Shown piece by piece: positions 46,670 through 57,429 of a DNA stretch of 64,000 bases (positions within the stretch are counted from its first letter, which is position 1; each line of letters opens with the position of its first letter). Origin of the DNA: Lytechinus variegatus (lineage: Eukaryota; Echinodermata; Echinoidea; Temnopleuroida; Toxopneustidae). Where the stretch lies: contig NC_054756.1 of the NCBI RefSeq assembly GCF_018143015.1, forward strand, positions 16,390,402 through 16,454,401, given 5' to 3'. The notes under the pieces were generated by a model, which had not been told where the DNA came from, made no database searches, and saw nothing but the letters and a program-made list of their open reading frames with translations. Both the position numbers and the translations under genes were made by a program.

Positions 46670-47297
46670 TGTCTCGCCCACTAGAGGTGAAGGCAAGACT
46701 TAGGGATCCAAACGTCGTCCGTCCGTCACAAACCTAATGACTAATCTCCACAACCGTAAGCATAAGTCGCTTTTCAACCAAACTTGGATGGTAGATGGAC
46801 GAGCATGCTATGCTGCAGTTGGAGGTCACATGGTAGGGTCAAAGGCTATTTTCAGGTCAACGTTAAAGTCTACATGCAAGACTCTCTTATGACACCTAAC
46901 TCCGCAACCGTCAGTCACTTTTCAACCAAACTATGATGGTAGATGGACTTGGGGGACCTGCATGTAATGCTGCAGTTGGAGGTCACATGGTAAGGTCAAA
47001 GGTCATTTTCAGATCAAAGTTAAAGTATGCAAGACTCTCTCATGACACCTAACTCCGCAAAGTCACTTTTCAACAAAACTTGGATGGTAGATGTACTTAG
47101 GCGACCTGCATGTTATGTTGCAGTTAGAGTTCACATGGTAAGGTCAAAGGTAATTTTCAGGTCAATATTAAAGTTTACGTGCAAGCCTCTTATGACAAGT
47201 GTTATTCCATCTCAGTCACTTCACAATGAAGTTTCAATACAATTCTGTTGCGACAAATCACGATATTTCTGGTTATTTTCATAAGTGGGCGAGACAC
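46670..47297. repeat. Element with TGTCTCGCCCACT ends and tandem repeat of about 150 bp
   Basis: Inverted TGTCTCGCCCACT at both ends encloses about three copies of a unit with ATGACACCTAACTCCGCAAC, TTTTCAACCAAACTTGGATG and CACATGGTAAGGTCAAAGGT. The second copy contains a perfect AGGTCAAAGGTCA. No coding frame is consistent across copies. Confidence 0.75.
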
Positions 47298-48400
47298 AAA
47301 ATCGCTTTTGCCTTGTTCTGATTAAGAAAAACCCCACCCACCCTTTAGAAAATACTGGTTTCACTCATGCTTGTAATTATGAGACAAATATTTCTAGGAC
47401 TTCATAAAACAATGAAAATTAGACGTTTAAAAATTGCACAACATCATGAAGGCAGCTGCTCGCATTGTGAACTCACAAGCTCAAAAACTTTACAAATTTT
47501 GTGACATTCTTATTCTTTGTTGGATTTTCATTAAACCTTCACCATTAATTTTCTCTATAGTTTGTTTATGTTTGACCGATATTCATTTTCAGATAAACTG
47601 AGAAAGCTTGTCAAAAATAAAATATTGTGTGGAGATTCAGTTAACATATGATGTACCCATACTAATATTGAAGATTTAGGAAAATGTACAGATACAGCTT
47701 TAAAAAAACATGGGGTCTGTTGCAGAAAGAGTTGTGTTTAACACAATGTTTAACAAAATGTATCAATACAGCTTAAAATCTATATCCAGTATTAAACATC
47801 TTTATTGAACATCTACCCAAATATAGATTTGTTCCAGCACATTTTGGTGCAGGATGCATGTAGGTAGTTATCCTCAGGCCTGCTTAACACAAAGACCACC
47901 AAGGTGAACAAGAGATTTTGCTATACAAACAGATGGTCTTTAATTCAGACAAGTTCTTGTCATGTTCCAGTGGGGTAACTTCAAGAAAGGAAGAAACAAA
48001 GTTATGAGGAGAGGAAGGAAGAGTACTGGCATTTATGCTGAGAGGCTGTAGTGTATAAACAAGTTGGAATGCGATCTTTTCTGGAAACTATTCATGTTCA
48101 TCTGTTACCAAGCCTTTTTTTCAGTACATAAACCTCACAGTCATCAATGATGTGATTGGTTGGATGAAATTTTTGGGCAACATGGAGTCCTGGGGCCCGT
48201 TGGCCCCCATCGCATCTCAAAAATTCAAAGTCAACTGGATTTTCAACCATTGAAACATGCGCATAGGGACTTGATGGTTGATTTCTTGAGTTATGTTTTA
48301 ACACATCTCGGGTAATTTAACGCAGATTGAACGAAGAAGCTGTATTACATGTACATGAATTGCCAGTTTTTGTCCTTTATCCATTTTCCCCCTACATTTC
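47298..48400. other. Intergenic stretch upstream of ECHDC1
   Basis: A diverged fragment of the TTAA-type MITE at 11932 lies around 47440-47590 (GGCAGCTGCTCG; TTTTCATTAAACCTTCACCA). The remainder probably holds the promoter and 5' untranslated exon of the downstream gene. No exon can be fixed. Confidence 0.4.
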
Positions 48401-48417
48401 TACTTATTCAGATCATC

Positions 48418-51400
48418 ATGCGTTCCTTAGTGAGGCTATCGTTTCCTCTCGTGAGACACTACTGCAATCGCGGCATTCCGTATAAGACCGAAGCCACCCA
48501 CTCAGGCGTCAACCTCACCGAGACCACTCCTAGTTATCGTATGGACCAGTCCATCGCCCTCACCGACACCTCGACCAAGCATTCGGTGTTTAATGAGCAG
48601 CGGGTCAGAGTTCAACTTGCTCAGCTTGGAGATGGGAGTGTTGACCTGGTCAAGGACGACGAGACAGGAGTAGCAAGGATCGTTCTGAATAATCCTAGCA
48701 AAGGAAATGCCTTGTCAGGTACCGTATAAGACACATAGGGCCATATTCTGAAGTCAGGTTTAACTTAGACCATGGTCTATCTCTGTGCTTAAATTATGGG
48801 AAGCCAAAAGTGTAAAAAAAATTATTAAGTTGTTTGTTTCTTACTGTGCTCTTTCCTGATTCAAAGTTGGTGAAGACAATCATCTATTTATACTTCCTAG
48901 ACAATAATGAATAATTTGAGAGCCAAATGAGCTGAAATATGATATCTCTACTGTTTATAGTGATTTATGTAACAATTGGCTATCCATACTTCAACCGCAA
49001 CTTAAAACCTGAGTTTAATTTAAACCCAACTTCAGAATATGGGCCATACACTGTGCATGCACATGTATAGTCAAAAAATGAAATAAGAATATAAATCTAC
49101 AGAAGCTTAAAATTAAATTTAGCTCTTAAATGCTCCTTGGAAGTTTTGATTGAATATATTTCCGTTAAAAACAAATAACAATACGTATAAAATGATGCAT
49201 GTGAATTAATAAATGAAAAATTAGGAGGATGGCCCTACTCAGCAGCATCAATCATTAATCATGGTGCTGCTGGTCTAACGAGGGGTAGTAACAAAATACT
49301 GCTACTAACTTATAATGATAATGATAATTATAATAATAATGATAGTAATAATCATAATAATAAAAACAAAATAATAATAAAAACAAAATAATAATAATTA
49401 GATTTCTAATGCGCACATATCCACCCCACGGAATGCGCAAGACACCTGACAACTCAACATTTAAATTCAGTGTAATGAACAGAAAAGTAGAAGAAAAGCA
49501 TTGAATGTACATGTGTGTGATGGACGGTTCCATGACATTTGCTCTGGCGACAATTGCTCTAATGGAAAATCTGCATGTTAAATGACAAGTCCACCCCAAC
49601 AAAAACTTGATTTTAATAAAAAGAGAAAAATTCAACAAGCATAACACTGAAAATTTAATCAAAATCGTTTGTAAAATAAGAAAGTTAGGGCATTTTAAAG
49701 TTTCGCTTCAATTCACAAAACAGTTACCGGTATACCACATCTCGGTTGGTATGCAAATGAGGAACTGATGACATCACTCACTCATTATTTCTTTTGTATT
49801 TTATTATATGAAATATGAATTTTTTTTTATTTTGTCATCATTGTCATGTGAAATGAAGTTTCATTCCTCCCTGAACACATGGAATTCCATTATCATTTTG
49901 TGCCTCAGGCAAGGAGGTCATAATCGTCAAATTCGTAAAATTGAAATATTGTATAATTCAAACAATAAAAACAAAAGAAATAGTGAGTGACATCATCGAC
50001 TCTCTCATTTGGATGTAACTGGCTCGTTCATATACCGGTAACTATTTTGTTAAAAATAAGTGAAACTTTGAATGAAATGTCATAACTTTCTTATTTTACA
50101 TCCGATTTTGATGAAATTTTCAGCATTGTGCTTGTCTGATTTTTTTCTATTGATTAAAATCAACATTTTTCTGAGGTGGACTTGACCTTTAAAGCCGAAC
50201 AAAACCTAACCTCCAAAACTGATTACCCTTAATTTGAATCTTTACCCCATTCTGAATCATATTATACAATCCTAACTCTATAACCTTTACATGAATGTCC
50301 TCTGAGATATTAGACAGGAGCAAATGTCACAGTCCTGAGCATATGTCGTGTCACTGTGATAGACATGCCTATTTAAGAAATATTTGAACATGTAGTTGTT
50401 TCAGATGTTGTTTGATGGTTTGCATGGTGGCATGTACAAATGCTGATGTGGTTTACGTTACACCATGTGGAGTGTTATAGAAACAGTGGATAGAAGAAGA
50501 GGAGAAGTGGATAGGCGAGAAAGTGGAGATTGAGAGTAGAGTACTATGTATTCTTTCTTGAAAATAGCCCTGAAAAGGACTGTAAACCAGAAAAAATGTT
50601 GAGTGAGAACCGCTTGAGTAGTAGAGCTCATGAGGAGATGCTGGCTTGAGTTGTCAAGTAGAGATGATGAGTAGTAGAGAGACTCTTTCTTGTCAAGTCT
50701 CTCTACTACTCATCATCTCTACTCGCCGACTCAAGCCAGCATCTCCTCATCAGCTCTATTACGCAAGCTGTTCTCACTCAACATTTCTTCTGGTTTACAG
50801 TCCTTTTCAGGACTACTTCCAAGAAAGAATACTCTACTCTCAATCTCCACTTTCTCGCCTATCCACTGTTTCTATAATACTCCACATGGTGTACTGTAAA
50901 CCACATCAGCAAATGTAGTTGTTTGTGAAGAGAAAGACCTGAAGCATTTTAGTATACAAAAAGATTTAAAGTCTGATGGATGAAACTGATGTGAATAGAA
51001 AGTATAGAAATGCTTCTTGGCTTTTTGTTCCTGCAAGAATTGGATTTTGTGTTGTTTATCTTAACAGCTGATAATTTCATCTTCATAACGCTCAGGATAG
51101 AACCACCTTAACTTTGTATGATGTATTATAAATTCATTGTAGCGTCCTGGCCACTTATTTGACTGATTAAGATGAGCATTTTGAAAAGATAGTTCAAGGC
51201 AAATTATGATGTGAAAGTATGTCATCATTCTGCTAATACAGCCAGTGATGCATATCATCTCCATGACTTACAATGTGTGTATGACTTGCATTTTTTTTTC
51301 AGGAAAAATGATGGTTGATTTCTCAGACGTCGTTGATGACCTAGAGGTGTGGGAGAATGGAAAGGGTGTTGTTCTTCATGGCAGTGAGGAGTGTGACCAT

Positions 51401-51997
51401 TTTTGCAGCGGTGGCGATGTGTCTGTTTTGAGTGGCTTGGATAAACCGGAAGCAGGGGGAATGATGTGTCTCTTCATGCAGAACACCCTCAGCAGGCTGC
51501 AGCGTCTTCCTATGATCAGCGTCGCTCACGTCCACGGGCAAGCAATAGGGGGTGGGGCCGAGCTCTTGACTGCATGCGACTTCCGCCTTTGGACGGAATC
51601 CACGGAACTCCAGTTCAAGCAGGCCAAGTTGGGACTTTCCCCTGGATGGGGCGGCGGTGCACGGCTAGTTGGCATTGTTGGTCCACAGAGGGCGCTACAG
51701 CTTCTTGCAGGATGCCAGAAGGTTACAGCCTCTGAAGCACTTGAGTTTGGGCTCGCTACTGAAGTCTTGCCAAGAAGTGGTGACAGTGTACAAGATGCTG
51801 CAGAGTGGCTTAGTCAGTACACACAGCCGTCTGTAGACATCCTCAGTGGTATCAAGGAACTTGTACTTGCAGCCACCCATCTTCCTCTGGACAAAGCATT
51901 AAAAGTGGAGCGTGAAATCTTCACCAGTCGCTGGTGGAGTTCCGAGCATGAGGAAGGATTTAAGAAGGTTCTAGATAAATTACAACGGGGAAAGTAA
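48418..51997 (+). CDS. ECHDC1: Ethylmalonyl-CoA decarboxylase-like enoyl-CoA hydratase family protein
   Basis: Two coding exons, 48418-48718 and 51303-51997, joined in phase 1 (GT at 48719, AG at 51301-51302), give 331 residues. The start ATG lies 7 bp after a good acceptor, so an upstream untranslated exon is likely. The crotonase fold shows the oxyanion-hole segments CSGGDV (about 135-140) and GQAIGGGAELLTACDFRL (about 179-196), then SPGWGGGARLVGIVG, closely resembling vertebrate ECHDC1 (about 300 residues). That enzyme removes ethylmalonyl-CoA and methylmalonyl-CoA side products of fatty-acid synthesis. The first 20 residues are basic and hydroxylated (MRSLVRLSFPLVRHYCNRG), which could act as a mitochondrial presequence, although known ECHDC1 is largely cytosolic. 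The intron holds two MITEs and a long palindrome. An AATAAA at 52219 is a plausible polyadenylation signal. Confidence 0.9.
48738..49045. mobile_element. 308-bp MITE in the ECHDC1 intron (GGGCCATATTCTGAAGT ends)
   Basis: Inverted GGGCCATATTCTGAAGT ends continue into TTTAA-type subterminal matches. They are flanked by ATA at 48735-48737 and 49046-49048. A 3-bp AT-rich duplication with GGG-starting ends is Harbinger-like, and the ends resemble those of the 750-bp elements (TATTCTG). It begins 18 bp after the splice donor. Confidence 0.8.
49320..49400. repeat. (ATA/ATAATG)n simple repeat
   Basis: ATAATAATGATAGT-type repeats in the ECHDC1 intron. Confidence 0.85.
49582..50188. mobile_element. 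607-bp TTAA-type MITE in the ECHDC1 intron
   Basis: Between TTAA at 49578-49581 and 50189-50192. The inverted arms are about 170 bp: left GACAAGTCCACCCCA, right (opposite strand) AGGTCAAGTCCACCTCAG, then TTGATTTTAAT and AAAATAAGAAAGTTA on both. It belongs to the same broad group as the elements at 8897 and 11932 but has its own end sequence. Confidence 0.85.
50441..50911. repeat. 470-bp near-perfect palindrome (fold-back) in the ECHDC1 intron
   Basis: The left arm (50441-50688) and right arm (about 50697-50911) are reverse complements with few mismatches. A loop of about 15 bp lies near 50688-50702, and the left arm has a small insertion near 50490. The outer part pairs GCTGATGTGGTTTAC with GTAAACCACATCAGC. 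A relative of one arm occurs near 57920-58045, so it is repeat-derived. ATGTAGTTGTTT occurs just outside both sides (about 50389-50401 and 50913-50924). Confidence 0.9.
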
Positions 51998-52218
51998 CAC
52001 CTGTCGGCACTATGACATTGCATGAGGACACCCAGAAATGAGTTTTATTTGTGATGTTATTTCTTTGAGTTAGTTGCTTTCTAACTTTATATTCTGTGCT
52101 GCACCATCATCTTAATATCATTTTTCAATACTTACAGTGTAAGTATTTGAGGGAATTGAATGACCATTAAACATTATGTATTTTGTAAAATATTCAATTA
52201 TTTTGCTGTTGAATCCTT

Positions 52219-52224
52219 AATAAA
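52219..52224 (+). promoter_or_regulatory. Likely polyadenylation signal of ECHDC1
   Basis: AATAAA about 220 bp after the stop codon and just upstream of the hAT insertion at 52288. Confidence 0.5.
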
Positions 52225-52287
52225 TGGTCAGTATGTTCCACTCATCGCTTGATGTGGTAAAATGACAATTCCCGGAATGGGCAAAAG

Positions 52288-54093
52288 CAGGGCGCGACAA
52301 ACCCGCTTGCCCGCTTGCCCCGGGCAAGTGAAAATGACGTGCGGGCAAGCACCTCTCAAAGTCAATTGCCCGATCGGGCAAGTGGTTGTTGCGTCTTTTT
52401 TCTGTACCGTACCTTGTTTTTCCCATAAATCATTCAAAATCCACACTCAAAATCATTAATAAACCTTAAAAAATAGCGAGTAGCGCAGTTTCAAATTCCG
52501 AAATTGCGTTATTTTTTCTGTACCACGTATTTCCATACATGGTAACAGGTATGAAAAAAATCAACGCAATGGCCGGGAAACAGTTGAATGTAGTATAGGG
52601 GTCCATTATGACTACCACCATGTGCAATTTCTAATGCACATTTTCCCCCTTCCGATATCACAATTCTGTGATAAAATAATTAGAATTACACAGGAAATAA
52701 ATCACAGAGTCTCGCATTGGTGAGTTGTCATGTCATTCGGCTTTGCTTTTCAAAACGGCCGATTATAACATCCAAAATAACTTGCCGTATTTGTTGATTA
52801 TGACTTAAAATTCATTTGTTTCCCTTTTTGAGGGGATGAGGTAAATATCAGACAATAAATCATCAAACAAAGCTCCATCTATTTTACAAGGCCGGCGGGC
52901 GGCGGGAGACTCACACACGTGCGCATACTAGCTAGCCAGTCTGAGCTCTGTCTCTCTGCCAGAGCTCTGGGGGACAATTCGCTCAGTAAAGGCCTCAATG
53001 ATGGTGATTTTCTGTTTCAGACAGAGTTTACATTTCGGGTATATTATTCAAAACTTCCAATAAAGTTTGATGATTTCTTCATTGTCATGTATATTTAAGT
53101 TATTAATGAATACATTCTCACCAAATTTAGACTCCCCCATAGAGAAATGCAATTTTCGTAGAAGTCTGCGTTTTCAAAGAACTACAGGAAAAGTTAGGGT
53201 ATGTGGGCCTTTATTACATGGCCGAGTACAGGTTATTGTACTGGAATAGGCGAAGTAGAAATTAGATATTGAATTCATTTATATCAAAGTTCAACTCACA
53301 CCCGCACAAACACACCCTCACACACACACACACACACACACCCAAGATTCTAAGCATAGTGAAAAAAATTACTTAAAAATCATACAATATTAAACAATGT
53401 TACTAAATAATTCATTAATAAGTGAACAGGTATTCCTCAAAATAGAAAAAAAAGAAGCATGTGAAAACATGTAGATAAAAATTATTGACCGAATGGAACA
53501 TCATAAAATGATGAAGAAAAGACTTGATGGTTTCCAACTAATTTTTTTTTTAAATCAAGGAAATATGGAAAATAAATGACCATTTCATGGATTTAAAGAT
53601 GCAAAATGTGAAATTTTAGCCACTCCACTTTTGATGATAAAATAATTTTTTCCGAGTCAATAAAGAGCTGAACATTTTTCACTGGCTTTCTTTATAGTTT
53701 CCAACTACGGTAAATGAAAGCAATTCTAAGGAAATATGTTACGCAGGTAGCCATTTCATGGATTTAAAGATGCAAAATATGAAACTTTAGCAACTTTTGT
53801 TGAAGGGTTTTTTAAAACCTTAAATACCCAAATATCAATTTTTTTTTCTCCAAAATAAACGTAAAGACTCAGGCCTACGTTGCTGAAAATATCCTTTTCA
53901 ATGTGTGTTCTTTTATACTGGACATGATTCTCAATTGTTATTTTGTATGTACCTTAATAAAAATAAGAGTAGTGCCATCATAATGAAAAAAATATTTGAA
54001 AAATTGGGCAAGCAGTTTTTTCTATTGGGCAAGCAAATTTTTTCATCACTTGCCCAACAGGGCAAGTGACGAAAATTTTTTTGTAGAGGCCTG
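52288..54093. mobile_element. 1.8-kb non-autonomous hAT element
   Basis: Inverted ends CAGGGCGCGACAAA and CAGGCCTCTACAAA, flanked by a perfect 8-bp duplication GGCAAAAG at 52280-52287 and 54094-54101. GGGCAAGTG/CACTTGCCC words cluster inside both ends, as subterminal transposase-binding repeats do in hAT elements. No transposase frame. The interior has (CA)n near 53320 and a tandem duplication of about 170 bp near 53575-53800 (CCATTTCATGGATTTAAAGA twice). Confidence 0.88.
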
Positions 54094-54101
54094 GGCAAAA
54101 G

Positions 54102-55067
54102 GAATGTTATTGGCTGATCCCTATAATTGAAGATGCATTATATCTTGTAATATTACAAGTATTTCCAGAGCATTTCATTGAGCTTGTTATAAATCAGCAA
54201 ATTATTATCCATCCATTTTATATGAAAGCTCAGGGCATTCCATATCAAGGTTTGAATAATGTAGGACCACCAAGTACATTGATTACCCATTCATTGGTGT
54301 CAGTGCCCCCTTTTTGAGTCCTTGATATTTTCCCGCGTTTATGCTGCATTATAGAATGATGCCCTTTATTATCGTCCAGGAGTAGGAGCTCATCCCCAAA
54401 ATGCCATTACCTTGGGATTTACCCAAGTGAGTGGAATGATGATGATAATGGTAATAATATCAATAAATCACTGGATTTACATGTATAAGTAGCACTTTTT
54501 CCGATGATACACAGTGCAACTATTATTACCCCGGATTTTAATAGCTTGGGCTACCACTTTATCAGCTGCGAATCATGATATCGAAAGCTCAAGCTTCATT
54601 TAAAATTGGGTCAACTTTGGTGCTGTGTTCAATTAGCAAATTTGGCCCAACACCAAAAGGTCAACATCAAACTTGTAGTCCCCCAAAATGTGCATGTATT
54701 CTGAAATCTGGTATAAAGTGAGCCGTGTGTGGTTTCTCAAAAATCTGTGCCAGAATTATAAAAAGCTAAACCTGCCATTGAATTCTGATTTGATTTGAGC
54801 TGTGGTCTCGTAAGATTTGTGCCAAAAGTATGAAAAGCCAAATAATGTCAATGAACTCTGATATAATTTTAGTTGTGTGCAAGATGTTTGAAAATCTCAT
54901 GCATTTCTAATCTTTGAGCATTGCTTCTCTGTGTGAGTGGTATGTGATATACAATTACAGTAAAAGCAATGTTCATTATTTTTTTCTTACATGTGGTAGT
55001 TTTGAAAAACCAAAAACAACATCAATTATACAAATGGTGTTTTTGTACATATTAATCCAAGGGATGC
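54102..55067. other. Unassigned intergenic stretch
   Basis: No recognised gene. GAACTCTGAT/GAATTCTGAT words with GTGTG repeat weakly near 54660-54880. Confidence 0.4.
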
Positions 55068-55070
55068 CAG

Positions 55071-55820
55071 GGGCGGTATTCTGAACATTGTCTTTTCTCC
55101 ATATTTTATCTTATCTTAGAGATATGACAAAATCGGTATTCTGGTGGATGTCATAACTTTTGTCACAAAAATTGTCATAAATTTTGTCTCTTCTCTTAAG
55201 CGCGCAGCAAATATACGCGGCTTTAAATGCGCGTAATCCTTTTATACAAGCAAAAGATATGACAAAAGTTATGACAGGGGGTAGCAGTCATAAATTTTGT
55301 CATATCTTTTAGTACCAAATATCCCGATACCCTGCCGACTGAATGTCAAGCAAACAATTATATTATTTAGATTAGATTGTGGTATTAGTTTCACTCATCT
55401 TCCATGACAATTTTCAAAATTATTTTTTCATGCTACAATTAGTTAGGCCCTATATTTATTCCTCCTTTTTTTCGCTGTTTTCCTTACTTTTATACTTCTC
55501 TAAAATTCTTCACAGCTCACTGTCTCTCTTTGTAATTAAGCGCATCAATATACGCGTAGTTGCGCGATGCCAGCAACTGTTTTGGGGATACGCCCTACTT
55601 GCCACGGGGCTTTCCTATTGGCTAGAAGGGCTCCAACTGGGAACTAACGATGATTTTGATTGGTTTGCTTCCGAAAAGATGGGTGGGAACTTTGAGAGAT
55701 ATGACAGGGAAAATACAATGTTCAGAATACCGATTTGTGACAATCATAGCGGTGTCACATCTCGGAGAGAAATGACAAAATTTATGACAAAAGTTATGAC
55801 AGAGTTACAGAATACCACCC
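55071..55820. mobile_element. Harbinger-like MITE, copy 2 (opposite orientation)
   Basis: A 750-bp relative of 12841-13594 in reverse orientation, with the same GGGYGGTATTCTG ends and the same 3-bp duplication CAG (55068-55070 and 55821-55823). The open frame at 55379-55861 lies almost wholly inside it and is not a gene. Confidence 0.88.
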
Positions 55821-56209
55821 CAGTATTTTTTGTGTTTTTTCTTTTAAAACAAGGTTTTTAATTTATTTCTCCTCTATAAGTTATTTAGTATGTGGCTGAT
55901 TTAACAGATAACAAGTGCTGAATTAAGTTGAATGTTTCTTGAAATAGGCATAGGAAAGGATTTATGTGTACTGTACGTGTACAATGTAGCCAGGGTGTCA
56001 AAAGTCAGTCAATGCGCATAGTTCCGTGTGCATTAGGGTGTTGGCAAGTTTGAGCATACAGGGGTTTCAGTCTCAATTGCATCAATTTATCTACATCATA
56101 CATGTACATGTATGTCAAAATTTACCAGAAAATTATTTATATATCTGTAGACAATCAACCTTGATTTAGAAGCCCTTATCTTGAAATTGTTGCTCACTGA
56201 CATTGGCCA

Positions 56210-56950
56210 AGTTTAGCTTTCATGTTTTATTTTGTTTGACGTACCTCATACTTAGATTTGAATCCCTGATTGGTCATATGTTCATCATCATCTCAGGGTT
56301 TTGACTTTCAATTTATTCTATCAATCCCTATGACAGAATGCAAAACCGCTGAGGGCAGGGCCACAAGATTTGTTGCTATATACACCCAGCTAGCTGGCTT
56401 GAGGAGCTGTGATGGCTGCTGCAGCTGCTAGCGCTTGGTCATGTACGTACGCTTAGCTTCAGGCGAATTGGGCCTCTAGCCTTGCCTAGCTACAGGTTGA
56501 CTAGCAGCAGTGCAGCTCGTTTAAATTTTTTTTAAAGTGATTTAGCGAATCAACTTTGATCAGAGATACACTAAGCTGCCCTAAAATAGATACTATATAC
56601 CTCATAATAACATTATCTTTGATTGGTCAAAACTGCATGATGTGAGGTGGTGCTATTCTGTCTATCATTGTCTCGGGGGTTTGACGTACTGTACATTTTC
56701 TTTAAACCCTATCATGGTACTCTTAACCCCTGAGGGCGGGCCACAGAGTTGTGTTTTTACGCGTGCATCTAGCTAGCTCAAGCTACATGTATGTAACAGG
56801 CTGCGCTGCTGCTTCTCAGTCATGTACACGCAGCCATTGCCTGCTGGCTGGCCAACTGGATTTATCGGTTGTCCTGGCCAGCATGTAGTCGAGCAGCCCT
56901 GAAAGTGCAGCTCGTTCAAATTTAGCAAATCAAAGTGAGGTTAGAGTTAT
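56210..56950. repeat. Direct duplication of about 370 bp
   Basis: Diverged copies at about 56210-56590 and 56610-56950 share TGATTGGTCA, CTATCATTGTCTC/TCATCATCTC with GGGTTTGAC, GAGGGC-GGGCCACA, AGCTAGCT and GCAGCTCGTT in the same order. Confidence 0.65.
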
Positions 56951-57344
56951 TAGTACACTAGACTAATGGTCCTGAAATTTGATCGATTGGGATAAAAAGT
57001 TACATGATTATCGATGAGGTTTATAAACCAACTATTGACTGCTCTGTATTCGGATGACAGTGAAAAATCATCACTTCCTCGGTGCTTTTCATACTGGCCC
57101 TTCTATCACTCCTTGGCAAAGGCCTGGGGTGATAGTAGGGCTGGTAGACAAAGCACCTCAGGAATTATAATTTTACCGTCATCCTCATGTGCAGTCAATA
57201 TTTGTATATCGGTAACCTCGCTAGAGTTGTGTGATAAAACATGTGCCCCGTAAAATGAATATTAAAGTCTACAATTTCTATAAATGTTAAGACAGGAAAA
57301 ACCATCGTTTCTGGGATTTATTAAACAATTTCTGACATTTTACT

Positions 57345-57425
57345 CTATTATGTATTGGTGAGTGAAGCCAACACAGTTCAGCGGAACAACCAAATACAGA
57401 GACTGAAGCTTTTGGTCTGATAAAT
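57345..57425 (-). repeat. Inverse fragment of the 44500 repeat
   Basis: The reverse complement contains GGTTGTTCCGCTGAACTGTG and GGCTTCACTCACCAA, as at 44530-44580. Confidence 0.6.
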
Positions 57426-57429
57426 GTAG

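Noticed and set aside
48098-48304. Minus-strand 68-codon frame (HVAQKFHPTNHIIDDCEVYV)
   Set aside because: It looks protein-like and could be a transposon remnant, but I could not tie it to a family, and it overlaps the likely 5' region of ECHDC1. Left unassigned.
55379-55861. 160-codon plus-strand frame
   Set aside because: It lies almost wholly inside the second Harbinger-like MITE and has no domain.
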